A stretch of 49,922 bases of DNA from an uncultured Muribaculum sp. Lineage in GTDB: Bacteria; Bacteroidota; Bacteroidia; Bacteroidales; Muribaculaceae. Below the pieces are notes generated by a model that did no database searches, was not told the DNA's origin, and saw nothing but the letters and a program-made list of their open reading frames with translations. Both the position numbers and the translations under genes were made by a program. This document shows, piece after piece, positions 8,164-16,771 of the stretch. Location of the stretch: contig CAJTSK010000020.1 in NCBI GenBank assembly GCA_910578835.1, forward strand, positions 1 through 49,922, in the 5' to 3' direction. Position 1 is the first letter of the stretch. Each line of letters starts with the position of its first letter.

Positions 8164-9192
8164 ATGAAGTCGTTGGAACATAGGACCGGGCTTATATTTG
8201 ACCTGTTTTTCTGTATCGTGTTTATGCCGTTGCTCGCTTTCGTCGGTCCGGCGCGATACTGGTGGGGCAGCTTTCCGTTGTTTGCCACGCTGTCCACCCT
8301 CTATCTCTATGGCTGCTATTTTGTGACAAAACGCCTTCGCCTTCCGCAGCTCATACTCTCAAGGTCATATTATAAAATCACCGTAATCACACTGATATTC
8401 TTGGCGGTGACCTATCTCTTTACCCTCTATCCGCTGCCTGATGTGGACTTTGTGATTCCGTCGATGAGCGAGTATCAGACGAGGGTCAGGAATTACAACG
8501 TCACGATAAGCCTCTGGTTTATGTTTTCGTTGGTGATATGCTACTCTCTTACCGTGTCATTTGTCAAGGAGCTATATGCAAGACTGTTGTTGCAGCAGAT
8601 TGCGGAAAACCAACGTAATAAGGCTGAACTGGCGATGTTTAAGGCGCAGATAAGCCCTCATTTCCTATTCAATACCCTTAATTCGCTCTACAGTCTGGTC
8701 ATAGGCACCTCGCAGAAGGCTGAAGACGCGTTTATAAAGTTTACCGAGATACTGAAATACTCTTATGTGACCACAGGCAATGAATATGTCGCCCTCTCCG
8801 AGGAGATTTCCTATATACAGAATTATATCGACCTGCAACTTATAAGGCTCGACAGCCATACAAAGGTGGAGTGGAATTGTGAGGTTGACGATGACACAAG
8901 GCTGATTCCGCCGATGATATTCCTTACTTATGTGGAGAATGCCTTTAAATACGGTGCATCGACAAGCCGTGACTGCACCATATATATTAATCTCAGGCTC
9001 AACAATGGCGAACTGCTGTTTGAAACTGAGAATATGGTGATGAGACATCGCGATGAGTTCCGGAAGGAAATGCCTGTAGGGATGGAGAATTGTAAAAACC
9101 GCCTGTCGGGACTTTTTCCGAAAAAGCATCAGCTTATCACTTCGGAGAAAGATGGGGTATTTAAAGTGACACTTAAAATAGATTTGAATTGA
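8164..9192 (+). CDS. LytS/YehU-type membrane sensor histidine kinase
   Basis: A 342-residue kinase with four predicted membrane helices in residues 1-135. The His_kinase domain follows, with phospho-acceptor His166 in AQISPHFLFNTLNSL, and an ATPase domain carries the N-box PPMIFLTYVENAFKYG at about 254-270 and a late GMENCKNRL. This family pairs with LytTR-type regulators, one of which lies immediately downstream. The natural pair is split by a 263-bp palindromic element whose first base is the last base of this gene's TGA stop. There is no extracytoplasmic sensor domain beyond short loops, so the signal is unknown. Confidence 0.95.
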   Translation: MKSLEHRTGLIFDLFFCIVFMPLLAFVGPARYWWGSFPLFATLSTLYLYGCYFVTKRLRLPQLILSRSYYKITVITLIFLAVTYLFTLYPLPDVDFVIPSMSEYQTRVRNYNVTISLWFMFSLVICYSLTVSFVKELYARLLLQQIAENQRNKAELAMFKAQISPHFLFNTLNSLYSLVIGTSQKAEDAFIKFTEILKYSYVTTGNEYVALSEEISYIQNYIDLQLIRLDSHTKVEWNCEVDDDTRLIPPMIFLTYVENAFKYGASTSRDCTIYINLRLNNGELLFETENMVMRHRDEFRKEMPVGMENCKNRLSGLFPKKHQLITSEKDGVFKVTLKIDLN

Positions 9193-9454
9193 GAGCTTGT
9201 TTAATAATAAATGTTGCTGTCAAGATATGCGAGACTAAAGGTAACTTTATAATCACTCAACCTCTTGATGACCTTTGAAACAAATGTAAAAATATGTCAA
9301 CGATATGAAACAAATTACCTCCCGTCGGTCATTCGCCGGCATCTTTCCGCCTGCTCTTCGGTCGTTATGGAATCCCATAACTCCCTCATCACAAACAAAA
9401 ATCTGCTCGACGAATGACCGCCCTGACAGTAACATTTATTATTAAACAAGCTCT
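9192..9454. mobile_element. Palindromic MITE-like element, short copy
   Basis: Bounded by terminal inverted repeats of about 31 bp: AGAGCTTGTTTAATAATAAA at the left, and its reverse complement followed by TGTTRCTGTCA inward at the right. The right two-thirds are nearly identical to the copy at 23967-24316. This copy lacks 87 bp of the left arm. It fills the gap between the kinase and regulator genes and ends 3 nt before the regulator ATG. No transposase gene is inside; a 60-codon reading frame on the minus strand (9253-9435) repeats in the other copy but is probably not a gene. No target duplication is obvious. Confidence 0.8.
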
Positions 9455-9457
9455 AAG

Positions 9458-10153
9458 ATGGCTGAAATTATAAAGTGTGTTGCTATTGATGATGAGCCTT
9501 TGGCATTGGAGGTGATAAAGCAGTTTTGTCATCGCCTTGGCGGTATCGAACTGACCACATTTTCCAATCCTGAGATGGGGCTCGATTATATCCGCGACAA
9601 TAAGACCGACATTGTGTTTCTCGACATAGAGATGGGCGATGTCAGCGGGCTTCAGGTAGCCTCACGCCTGCCTGATGAGACATGCTTTATTTTCACCACG
9701 GCATATCTGCACTACGCCATTGACGGTTACGACCTTGACGCGGTAGACTATCTGCATAAGCCATTCTCTTATGCCCGCTTCCAGTCGGCGTTTGGCAAGG
9801 CGTTGCGTCGTCTTGGACGAAAGCAGTTGAGAAGCTCCGGACAGAGCATAGTGGTGAAGCAGGATTACAATAATATAAATATCCCGCTCGACGATATTCT
9901 CTATATAGAGGCGATGGAAGGATATTCAAAGATATTCAGGGTGTCGGGCACATGTGTAATCACGCGCATGATTCTTAAAAACCTGTCGGCTATGCTTCCT
10001 CCTGATGATTTTATGCGCATCCACCGTTCATATATCGTGTCACGCTCCAAGGTGAAGAGCTTTAACAAGCAGGAGGTGATTCTCAACAGCGGCGTGACAC
10101 TGCCTGTAGGCAGGCAATATGCCGCCGACATCGTTAAGACGCTGATGAAATAG
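9458..10153 (+). CDS. LytTR-family response regulator
   Basis: A 231-residue regulator with an N-terminal receiver domain (DDEP acidic pocket at 11-14, phospho-acceptor Asp56 in VFLDIEMG, Lys in HKPFS near 104) and a C-terminal LytTR DNA-binding domain (about 130-230: DDILYIEAMEGYSKIF, MRIHRSYIVSRSKV, LPVGRQY). It is the cognate partner of the upstream LytS-type kinase. The MITE-like element ends 3 nt before the ATG, so the ribosome-binding region lies within the element's terminal repeat and expression may depend on element sequence. Confidence 0.96.
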   Translation: MAEIIKCVAIDDEPLALEVIKQFCHRLGGIELTTFSNPEMGLDYIRDNKTDIVFLDIEMGDVSGLQVASRLPDETCFIFTTAYLHYAIDGYDLDAVDYLHKPFSYARFQSAFGKALRRLGRKQLRSSGQSIVVKQDYNNINIPLDDILYIEAMEGYSKIFRVSGTCVITRMILKNLSAMLPPDDFMRIHRSYIVSRSKVKSFNKQEVILNSGVTLPVGRQYAADIVKTLMK

Positions 10154-10161
10154 GTGGCTGC

Positions 10162-10665
10162 TCAGTCGAGCGACAGCCGGAATGCCTTGCTTGGTGTACC
10201 CTCGTGATCATAGTCGGCAATATGGATGAATCCGCACTTCGCTGCTACGCGTTGCGATGCGATATTCAGAGAGTCGGTGGTGATAAGCAGCGATTTGATA
10301 TGTAATGAGTCGCGGCAATATCCGATAAATGCTTTTAAAGCCTCGGAGGTAAGCCCTTTGTTCCAGAGAGGATAGCCTATCCAGTATCCTGCTTCTCTTT
10401 CGCCATCGGCAGGTGGATAATTTTCCATGCCTTCCGGCACAAGACCTATGCAGCCTACAGCTTCACCGGTAATGTGCTCTATGATGGCAAATAAGTCGCG
10501 GTTGGGGATGAATACGCTTTTTATTATCTCAAGACTCATGTCTACCGATGTGTGTGCCGGCCATAATGCGAGGCGGCTTACACGCTCGTCGGAGGCATAT
10601 TTATACAGGTCTTCGGCGTCATCTTCGCGCCAGTGGCGCAATATCAGTCGGTCGGTTTCAATCAT
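10162..10665 (-). CDS. GNAT-family N-acetyltransferase (RimJ/RimL-like)
   Basis: A 167-residue acetyltransferase. It opens with MIETDRLILRHWREDDAEDLYKYASDE, the standard start of the RimJ/RimL-type group that acetylates N-termini or small amines. It continues with the core strand GEAVGCIGLVP, EAGYWIGYPLWNKGLTSEALKAFI (acetyl-CoA-binding region), and the S-Q-R-V-A-A-K-C-G-F signature near 135-145. The substrate is unknown. It converges with the LytTR regulator (8-nt gap). A TATATTTG box (minus strand, 10695-10702) lies about 30 nt upstream of the start. Confidence 0.93.
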   Translation of the reverse strand: MIETDRLILRHWREDDAEDLYKYASDERVSRLALWPAHTSVDMSLEIIKSVFIPNRDLFAIIEHITGEAVGCIGLVPEGMENYPPADGEREAGYWIGYPLWNKGLTSEALKAFIGYCRDSLHIKSLLITTDSLNIASQRVAAKCGFIHIADYDHEGTPSKAFRLSLD

Positions 10666-10773
10666 GTTAATGATGGTTAAGCGTGATTATGATACAAATA
10701 TAGCCGATTATTTGGAAATTAGTAAATAAAGGGCTGAATCACTTTTTGTTTGCTGTTTTATTTGCATATAAAT

Positions 10774-10804
10774 TTTGATGTGTGGGGAAATTGGCTTAAT
10801 TTTG
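10774..10804 (+). promoter_or_regulatory. Promoter of the TPR membrane protein gene
   Basis: TTTG at 10774-10777, 19-nt spacer, TAATTTTG at 10797-10804: a full match to the Bacteroidota consensus. Start expected near 10811, leaving a leader of about 53 nt. Confidence 0.65.
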
Positions 10805-10863
10805 CATCTTGGAAATACCATAATGGTTTTAAATTTGTTATATAAGAAAAAATAGACATAAAA

Positions 10864-11550
10864 ATGGCAGACAAGGACCAAAACACTCAGTCGACCGAGC
10901 TCGAAGAGCTTGCAAAAGACAACCAGAATCTGAAAAATGATGTGACCCTCGGTCAGAAGTACCTAATGTGGATTATCATCGCCCTGTCGGTGGTGGCAAT
11001 CATTGTGCTTATATACATCTTTGCTGTTAGACAGCCGGGAGTAAAGGCTTCCAATGAGGCTATCTCGCAGGCAGATATCACTCTTGCCCAGGGCAATGAT
11101 TCGCTTGCGCTCACCCAGTATCAGCAGGTTGCTGACGAATATGGTTACGAGGCAGGCAGCCGTGCCGCTCTCATGGCAGCTACCCTTAACTACAAGAAGG
11201 GCAACTATGAGGCTGCGATTGCCGACCTTAAGAACTTTGATGCCAAGGAGGCTATTGTAGGCGCTGCCGCAATGTCGCTTGAAGGTGACTGCTACGTTAA
11301 TCTTCAGAAATATGGCGAGGCTCTTGCTTCTTATGACAAGGCTATCAAGACTTCAGGCAACAATCCACTTTACACTCCGCTTTTCATGATGAAGAAAGCT
11401 ACCGTGTTGCGTGAGCAGAAGGATTATGCCGGCGAGCTTAAGGTGCTTGAGGCAGTTAAGGCTGACTATCCTCAGTATGCGGCTACCTACCGTATCGATA
11501 TTGACAAGTATATCGCACGTGCCGAATATCAGGCTGGCGAGTCAAAATAA
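10864..11550 (+). CDS. Membrane-anchored tetratricopeptide repeat protein
   Basis: A 228-residue protein with a short charged N-terminus, one membrane helix at about 36-58 (MWIIIALSVVAIIVLIYIF) and a C-terminal TPR array at about 65-225 (LAQGNDSLALTQYQQVADEYG; ALASYDKAIKTSG; GELKVLEAVKADYPQYA). The layout resembles YfgM-like ancillary proteins that work near the Sec translocon, but the function here is not shown. It stands alone between its own promoter and a strong terminator. Codon choice looks optimal (repeated GCT, AAG, GAG), which suggests good expression. Confidence 0.88.
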   Translation: MADKDQNTQSTELEELAKDNQNLKNDVTLGQKYLMWIIIALSVVAIIVLIYIFAVRQPGVKASNEAISQADITLAQGNDSLALTQYQQVADEYGYEAGSRAALMAATLNYKKGNYEAAIADLKNFDAKEAIVGAAAMSLEGDCYVNLQKYGEALASYDKAIKTSGNNPLYTPLFMMKKATVLREQKDYAGELKVLEAVKADYPQYAATYRIDIDKYIARAEYQAGESK

Positions 11551-11572
11551 AAATCTGATCTAAATTGAGACA

Positions 11573-11616
11573 TTTGCGCCCCGGTTTCTTTCAGCCGGGG
11601 CGCAAATATTTTTTTA
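11573..11616 (+). terminator. Rho-independent terminator after the TPR gene
   Basis: A perfect 12-bp stem, TTTGCGCCCCGG (11573-11584) with CCGGGGCGCAAA (11595-11606), followed by a run of seven T. Confidence 0.9.
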
Positions 11617-11625
11617 TAATACTAT

Positions 11626-11810
11626 AAAAAACGAAAGTGCACTTCTTCACAGAAGCACACTCCCTCATAACCAAAATTCAAGTATATATATTTCTTGTCG
11701 TCTAACGCTTAGGAACGGCAGCCGGTAAGGTAGATGTAGAATGAAGAGTGATTAATTGTAGAAGTTTTCTGAATCGACTGTGTTTTCCTAAGTGCTTGGC
11801 TTTCATCAAG
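11626..11810 (-). ncRNA. Candidate structured small RNA or leaderless smORF transcript
   Basis: A self-contained leftward transcription unit of about 185 nt. Its promoter is full-consensus: TTTG (11847-11844), 19 nt, TAACTTTG (11824-11817). The RNA would start near 11810. It contains a perfect 8-bp long-range pairing, 11708-11715 with 11785-11792 (CTTAGGAA/TTCCTAAG). It ends in a 9-bp hairpin (11637-11645 with 11652-11660, two G-U pairs) followed by TTTCGTTTTTT. A 34-codon reading frame (11702-11806, MKAKHLGKHSRFRKLL at the start) begins about 4 nt after the predicted start, so this may instead be a leaderless small basic protein. The size is close to that of 6S RNA, but I cannot confirm that family. 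Confidence 0.5.
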
Positions 11811-11824
11811 CTTATGCAAAGTTA

Positions 11825-12094
11825 ATGCAAGTTAGCGAAATAGCAAAGTGCGTGACATGAAATAAATCTAAAATAATCAAAATACGCAAACAATTTGCTA
11901 ACTCGTTTGTTGTCATCGTGGTTACACGAAAATCGTTGATAAAATAATGGCGTGATGCCCCGCTTTTTAAGCAGAAATTAAGTTAAACCGCAAAATAGGG
12001 CAGTTTTCAGGTTGTTCTGACCACAAGATTTCCACTCCTGAGGGGTGGGGCAGGAGAGTAGCGCGATGTCGGCTACAGGAGTTGTTGTCCGCGA
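11825..12094. other. Intergenic region, mostly featureless
   Basis: Beyond the promoter of the small transcript (to 11847), no gene is seen. A weak hairpin CTCCTG/CAGGAG (12035-12040 with 12051-12056) lies just downstream of the leftward envelope operon but has no T-run, so it is doubtful as a terminator. Confidence 0.4.
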
Positions 12095-13378
12095 TTATTT
12101 TTCTTCCTCGGCGTGAGGAAGTGTGAGGCGTATCAGCTCAAGGCGGGTGGCTGATTTCTTGACGATGGTGAATGTCATTCCTTCCAGTTCAAATGTGGCA
12201 CCCTGCGACGGTATTTCGCCGAGGTTGCTGAGGATAAATCCTGCAAGAGTCTGGTATTCGTCTGACTCAGGGAGCGGGATGTTGTAATTGTCACGGAGGT
12301 CGCTGATTTCATATCTTCCCGAAAATTCATATATGCCGGGTTCGATTTCGCGTGCCGTCAGGCGACGGTTGTCATGTTCATCCTGTATGTCGCCGAATAT
12401 CTCTTCCACAAGGTCTTCAAGCGATACAAGTCCTGAAGTGCCTCCAAACTCGTCGACCACTACCGCCATTGAGCGCTTTTCGGCAAGCAGGCGGCGCATC
12501 ATCTTGTTGGCGAGCAGGGTTTCCGGGGCAAACAATACCGGCTTTATCGCCTCTTTCCAGTCGGAGTCGGGCTTAAACAGCTCGCTGACATGGATATAGC
12601 CGAGCACATTGTCGATATCCTCGCGGTAGACAAGAATCTTTGAGCGTCCCGATGAGGTAAAGAGCTGAGAAAGCTCTTCGCGGGATGTCTCGTCGATGTT
12701 GACGGCGACTATTTCGTTGCGCGGGGTCATGCAGTCGCGCAAGTGGGTCGATGAAAAGTCGATGGCGTTGTGAAATATCTTTACTTCATTTTCCACTTTG
12801 GCTTGTGCGGCGGTCTCGTCGATAGATGTCTCGATATATTGGTTAAGCTCGCCTATGGTAAGGAGTCCCAGCGAATTGCCTGCGTTTTTTATGCCCACCA
12901 TTTTCATGAGTGCCTTTGAAAGCCAGCTCGTAAACTTTGATACAGGGTAGAGTATCACCCAGAAGAAGAAAATAGGAAGTGCGAAATAGCGCAGCGACGA
13001 GTTGGGGTTGATGCGGAATATGGTTTTCGGGAAAAATTCGCCCGTTATGAGTATTACGCCCGTAGATATGAGAGTCTGCATGAGCAGGATAAATACCTCG
13101 TTGTCATAGATACTCTTAAGCCATGGGTCAAGCAGAGCCGCCGCGCCCATACCGTAGATTACAAGCATGATGTTGTTGCCTACGAGTATTGTGGAAATGA
13201 ATAGTTCCTGATGCTTGTAATAGAGGTTGACTATATGTCCTATAAATCCCCCGCGCTTTACATCTATTTCTACCTTGACGCGGTTGGATGATATATAGGC
13301 AATCTCGACTCCCGAAAATAGAGCCGAAAATATCAATGATACAAGGGCTATTATGAGCCATTGGGTGGTGGGATTCAT
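12095..13378 (-). CDS. CNNM/HlyC-CorC-type membrane protein, GldE-like
   Basis: A 427-residue protein with an N-terminal DUF21 (CNNM) domain of about four helices (residues 1-190; FSALFSGVEIAYISSNRVKVE is typical). A pair of CBS domains (about 200-330: MTPRNEIVAVNIDE, MAVVVDEFGGTSGLVSLEDLVEEIFGDI) and a C-terminal CorC/HlyC domain (about 345-420) follow. Family members are linked to Mg2+/Co2+ handling; the Bacteroidota branch includes GldE, an accessory gliding protein. It is the last gene of the leftward coaX/OMP/lptC operon, 4 nt after lptC. Confidence 0.93.
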   Translation of the reverse strand: MNPTTQWLIIALVSLIFSALFSGVEIAYISSNRVKVEIDVKRGGFIGHIVNLYYKHQELFISTILVGNNIMLVIYGMGAAALLDPWLKSIYDNEVFILLMQTLISTGVILITGEFFPKTIFRINPNSSLRYFALPIFFFWVILYPVSKFTSWLSKALMKMVGIKNAGNSLGLLTIGELNQYIETSIDETAAQAKVENEVKIFHNAIDFSSTHLRDCMTPRNEIVAVNIDETSREELSQLFTSSGRSKILVYREDIDNVLGYIHVSELFKPDSDWKEAIKPVLFAPETLLANKMMRRLLAEKRSMAVVVDEFGGTSGLVSLEDLVEEIFGDIQDEHDNRRLTAREIEPGIYEFSGRYEISDLRDNYNIPLPESDEYQTLAGFILSNLGEIPSQGATFELEGMTFTIVKKSATRLELIRLTLPHAEEEK

Positions 13379-13382
13379 ATTG

Positions 13383-14051
13383 TCAGGCGGTTTTATTGGC
13401 TTTAATCTCTTTTTTCGGGGCTACTGCTGTCGAGTCGCCGGTCACGGCTGTTGAGTCGGGTGAGCCGTTGCCTTTGAAATCTGACACCGGGAATATGCCC
13501 GAGGGCTTGTGGATGGTGTAAGTGGTCATGCGCTCGTTAGACGTGAAGCCATAGCCCTCGATTACACGGTCGTTGCGCTCGATATGGATGAAGGAGTCGG
13601 AATACACTTTCCGGTCACGCTGGCTCCAGAACAGTTGCTGTGTAAGAAATTTCTCTCCACGTGTATTGAGTATGTTGACATTTCCGTCAAGACGCCAAAG
13701 CGACTTGTTTTTGAAATATGTCGCCGAGTCACACACGATAGTGGCGTCGGTGGAATAGTCGGTGTCAAATTTCTCCATGAATAGTCCGTCGGGAAATCTC
13801 CACACCGGCTCTTTCGCCTCGTCAAATACAAGCCATAGGGGGGTGGTGATGCGGTAACGTGTGATTCCCGAATCGGAGATAAGGGTGGTCACATCACGGG
13901 TCATCATCGTAGGCACACTGTCGCCGTCGGTGGCGCGATGCACCACATCGGTCTTGTCGTCGGAACAAGCTCCAGCCACGAGCAGCAGCGCCCATATGGC
14001 GGGTAACATCCTCATTCCTCCGGTCCTGACTATGGTGTTGCGAAATGACAT
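13383..14051 (-). CDS. lptC: LptC-like LPS-export lipoprotein
   Basis: Periplasmic component of the Lpt bridge that carries LPS to the outer membrane. I chose the ATG at 14051 (222 residues): it gives a signal peptide ending in the lipobox LVAGAC and a 17-nt gap to the upstream gene, whereas the farther ATG at 14096 would overlap it. The LptC/OstA-like beta-jellyroll is visible in SDSGITRYRITTPLWLVFDEAKEP, CDSATYFKNKSLWRLDGNVNI and SDSFIHIERNDRVIEGYGF. Bacteroidota LptC proteins are usually lipoproteins of this size. Confidence 0.88.
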   Translation of the reverse strand: MSFRNTIVRTGGMRMLPAIWALLLVAGACSDDKTDVVHRATDGDSVPTMMTRDVTTLISDSGITRYRITTPLWLVFDEAKEPVWRFPDGLFMEKFDTDYSTDATIVCDSATYFKNKSLWRLDGNVNILNTRGEKFLTQQLFWSQRDRKVYSDSFIHIERNDRVIEGYGFTSNERMTTYTIHKPSGIFPVSDFKGNGSPDSTAVTGDSTAVAPKKEIKANKTA

Positions 14052-14068
14052 GTCAGCGCGCTGTCGGT

Positions 14069-15307
14069 TTAGCGTATCTTGCTCTGGAAGAACCAAAGCT
14101 CATTGACATTTATGCCCAGGGTGATGTTGAGGTAGTCCTCTTTTATGAGGGCGTTGGGGGTGCCTTGACGGTGTTTCCACTCCAGACCGATATTCACCAC
14201 TGTCTTTGAGCCGGGAGCCGGAAGCCCGAAACCGAGCGACACGCCATATTCCTTGACATCGTTGGCTCCTACCTTTATATAGTCGTTGCTGTAATATCCG
14301 CCGATGCGGTAGCTTATGCGTTGCGCGTAGTTTCCGCGGTGGTAGGGGGTGTATTGTGCGCCCAGTCCGAAGCGGAGACGGTTGTTAAACGACATCAATC
14401 CGTCGTCGGGGTCAAGCTCGGCGTATTTTACATCTTTCCAGTTCTGATAGGTGACATCAGCTTCCACCATCAGTCGCTCGCGCCACTGATAGTTTAGACC
14501 GAAGCCCCAGGTGTCGGGCAGGGTGTATTTGTCGTGGAGCGAAGTGTAGGCTACGGTGTCGGCTTGCACATCCGACGAGCCGATGTTGTAGTAGTTGACG
14601 CGCCATGCGTGTCCGAGCAGGGATTTGGATGGAGAGTAGGTGACACCGGCTGTAAGCTTGTTGTCGCGGTTGAGGTCAAGAGTGTACTGCACGCCAAATT
14701 GCAGGTGGTAGTCCCTTACCTGCACCACGCGTTCAAAGAGGGCGTTGTTTGCGCTCGAAGGAATCGCATAGATGTCGTTGATTGTGGTTCCGAAGAGATA
14801 GCCTATGTTGGCACCGACAGTGAATCCCTTGAACGGACGGCCGCCGATACCGACATACAGCTGGTTAAGACCACCGGAGCCTGAACGGGTGTCAGAGCCG
14901 TTTTCCATCTTTGAACCAAATGAATATCCTACCGAAGAGAAGGGGAGCAGACCGATGCTGGCACCAAGATATTTGGTTATGGGAAATTGCATTGTGATGT
15001 AATCGAGACCTCCTCCGAAGTCTTTGCCTGAAGTGCCGTTTTCCTTGCTCCACAATGCGGTGGCTGTAATGCCCATGTCAAAAAGAAATGTGAGCGAGTC
15101 GATAGCCGCATAGCTCGCGGGGTTCATTACATTAATCTGTCGTCCCGACTGCATGGCGTAGCCTACTCCTCCCATCGCGCGTTGTGCCGAGGTGGCGTTG
15201 TCGTTCAGTATACCGTAGCCATACATGGAGTAGGGCGTTTGTGCCGTAACTGTCAGGCAGGAGATAATCAGCAGTACTATAGCCGATATTTTTTTAGTGA
15301 TGTTCAT
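14069..15307 (-). CDS. Outer membrane beta-barrel protein (FadL/OmpP1-like layout)
   Basis: A 412-residue protein with a signal peptide ending at VTAQ (about residue 23) and a beta-barrel pattern to the C-terminus. The N-terminal TPYSMYGYG..MGGVGYAMQSGRQINVMNPASYAAIDSL resembles the plug start of FadL-type barrels, with NP-SYA a typical signature. The substrate is unknown. It overlaps coaX by 14 nt and precedes lptC by 17 nt, so the three are translated from one message; this order is familiar in Bacteroidales. Confidence 0.82.
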   Translation of the reverse strand: MNITKKISAIVLLIISCLTVTAQTPYSMYGYGILNDNATSAQRAMGGVGYAMQSGRQINVMNPASYAAIDSLTFLFDMGITATALWSKENGTSGKDFGGGLDYITMQFPITKYLGASIGLLPFSSVGYSFGSKMENGSDTRSGSGGLNQLYVGIGGRPFKGFTVGANIGYLFGTTINDIYAIPSSANNALFERVVQVRDYHLQFGVQYTLDLNRDNKLTAGVTYSPSKSLLGHAWRVNYYNIGSSDVQADTVAYTSLHDKYTLPDTWGFGLNYQWRERLMVEADVTYQNWKDVKYAELDPDDGLMSFNNRLRFGLGAQYTPYHRGNYAQRISYRIGGYYSNDYIKVGANDVKEYGVSLGFGLPAPGSKTVVNIGLEWKHRQGTPNALIKEDYLNITLGINVNELWFFQSKIR

Positions 15308-16025
15308 TATATTTCAATATACTGTTTAATCCTTTACATACAAGCATTGGCTCTACCTCGGCTTGACATTCAAGCAATGGGGCGAGTCGCGGGGCGTCGC
15401 CGCCTGTGAGCACGACGATTGCATCGTCGGGGAGAAGCGACCTGTAATAGGTGATTTCGCCTACCACGCCTCTTACTACACCCGCCTTGATGGCGTTGAC
15501 CGTGTCAGTGCCCCAGATAGGCACGTCGCCTCCTGTCTCCACGTCGACATAGGGCAGGCGGCTTGTCATCGAGCGCAATGCCTCGGCGCGCATCCATAGT
15601 CCCGGAGCGATGTTGCCGCCGGAAAATTCGCCGTCGGCAGTCAGCCGGTCGTAGGTAATCGCCGTGCCTGCATCCACGACAAGCACTGATTTGCCGGGAT
15701 AGATAGCTTGGGCGCCGGCAACGGCGGCTATGCGGTCGCGTCCGAGAGTGGTCGGGGTAGTGTAGCCGATAGCCAACGGAAGCGGCAGCATGGAAGTGAG
15801 TTCATACACCTTGTCGGCAATCGCGCGCAGCGACACCACTATGTCTTCGCCATGATGGGTGACCGAGCAGTAGATGGCAGCATCTATGTGCCTGTCACCT
15901 TTTATTTCGTCAAGATGACCCGGTAGCAGACGCTCGTGGCGATGAAACTCAACAATCCTGTCGCCCTCGAAAAGAGCGATTTTAGCGGTTGAATTTCCTT
16001 GGTCGATTACAAGATTGTAGCCCAT
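15294..16025 (-). CDS. coaX: Type III pantothenate kinase
   Basis: First enzyme of coenzyme A synthesis, phosphorylating pantothenate in the cytoplasm. The 243 residues carry the CoaX signatures: VIDQGNSTAKIALF at the start (phosphate-binding Asp-Gly-Asn-Ser), DRIAAVAGA near 115, VVDAGTAITYD near 136-146, and GGNIAPGLWMRAEAL near 155. A TAATTTTG box (minus strand, 16033-16040) sits 7 nt before the ATG and could start a nearly leaderless message, though the gene may also be read from the upstream membrane-protein gene 48 nt away. Confidence 0.96.
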   Translation of the reverse strand: MGYNLVIDQGNSTAKIALFEGDRIVEFHRHERLLPGHLDEIKGDRHIDAAIYCSVTHHGEDIVVSLRAIADKVYELTSMLPLPLAIGYTTPTTLGRDRIAAVAGAQAIYPGKSVLVVDAGTAITYDRLTADGEFSGGNIAPGLWMRAEALRSMTSRLPYVDVETGGDVPIWGTDTVNAIKAGVVRGVVGEITYYRSLLPDDAIVVLTGGDAPRLAPLLECQAEVEPMLVCKGLNSILKYNEHH

Positions 16026-16073
16026 TATGCGACAAAATTACTAATTCCACATGAATTAATGACCAGCATCAGC

Positions 16074-16451
16074 TTATTTTTTAGCTGTTTTATTCTCTTT
16101 TGCAAGTGTGCGCGGAATCATAATCGAGGTATAGACGAGTATTAGTCCGCCCGCGAGGATAAATGCAAACCAGTCGCGCCCCGCGCCCTGGGGATAAAAC
16201 ATGAAGAACGCAGCCACGCAGAAAAATATCGATGACCACACCTCGATGCGATAAAGACGCTTTACTCGCAACACATTTCCCTCATAGCGGTTCATAATCC
16301 TGCCTGCAAGGGTGATGAGAGCGCCGGCTGAAAATATCCATCGGTACACCTCTATGCTGTAGCCGAGCAGCGGCATCAGCACACCTGCTGCAATCAATAT
16401 CATTCCTGCCGTGATAACCCAGGTCAGTATCTTTTTGCTGTTTTGATTCAT
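16074..16451 (-). CDS. Small four-helix membrane protein, unknown function
   Basis: A 125-residue protein with four predicted membrane segments (about 8-28, 34-50, 70-88, 94-114) and a basic C-terminal tail (RTLAKENKTAKK). I do not recognise a named family. It lies 9 nt downstream of the ftsB-like gene and 48 nt upstream of coaX, all on the minus strand, so it is probably part of the same operon. Confidence 0.75.
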   Translation of the reverse strand: MNQNSKKILTWVITAGMILIAAGVLMPLLGYSIEVYRWIFSAGALITLAGRIMNRYEGNVLRVKRLYRIEVWSSIFFCVAAFFMFYPQGAGRDWFAFILAGGLILVYTSIMIPRTLAKENKTAKK

Positions 16452-16460
16452 GTCGTGACT

Positions 16461-16763
16461 TTATTCGATTATGTACACATCCTCATTTTCGCGCTGCATA
16501 TGGTATTGCTCTCTTACGATGCGCTCCATTGTCTCGCGGTCAGTGTCGAGATTGTGGTTTTGCTTGCGATAATACTCCATAGTGTCGCGGTTGGCCTTGA
16601 TTTCGCGTTTCAGCTCCTTGATACGCTCGTCATATTCCATGGACTTGATGATGGAGTTATCGTTGAAAAACAGTACCAAGAGCGTGAAGGCGACAACAAA
16701 AATAAATGTCACCGAAAAATATCGGCGGCACCATGCCCAGCTCTTTTGTACCCAATTACTCAT
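16461..16763 (-). CDS. FtsB/DivIC-like septum formation protein
   Basis: A 100-residue bitopic protein: short N-terminal tail, one membrane helix at about 17-36 (FSVTFIFVVAFTLLVLFF), then a coiled coil (about 42-90: ERIKELKREIKANRDTMEY) and an acidic end. This is the layout of FtsB/DivIC, which joins FtsL and FtsQ in the divisome. I took the ATG at 16763 (MSNWVQ) rather than 16802: the promoter just upstream would start transcription at about 16765, inside the longer version. Confidence 0.85.
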   Translation of the reverse strand: MSNWVQKSWAWCRRYFSVTFIFVVAFTLLVLFFNDNSIIKSMEYDERIKELKREIKANRDTMEYYRKQNHNLDTDRETMERIVREQYHMQRENEDVYIIE

Positions 16764-16771
16764 AATGGGTG

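Noticed and set aside
9253..9435. 60-codon minus-strand frame inside the palindromic element (also 24115-24297)
   Set aside because: It is preserved in both copies, but the whole element is; the frame spans stem regions and has no start signals or known family.
12035..12056. Terminator after the CNNM gene
   Set aside because: Six-base stem with a G-rich loop and no T-run on the minus strand.
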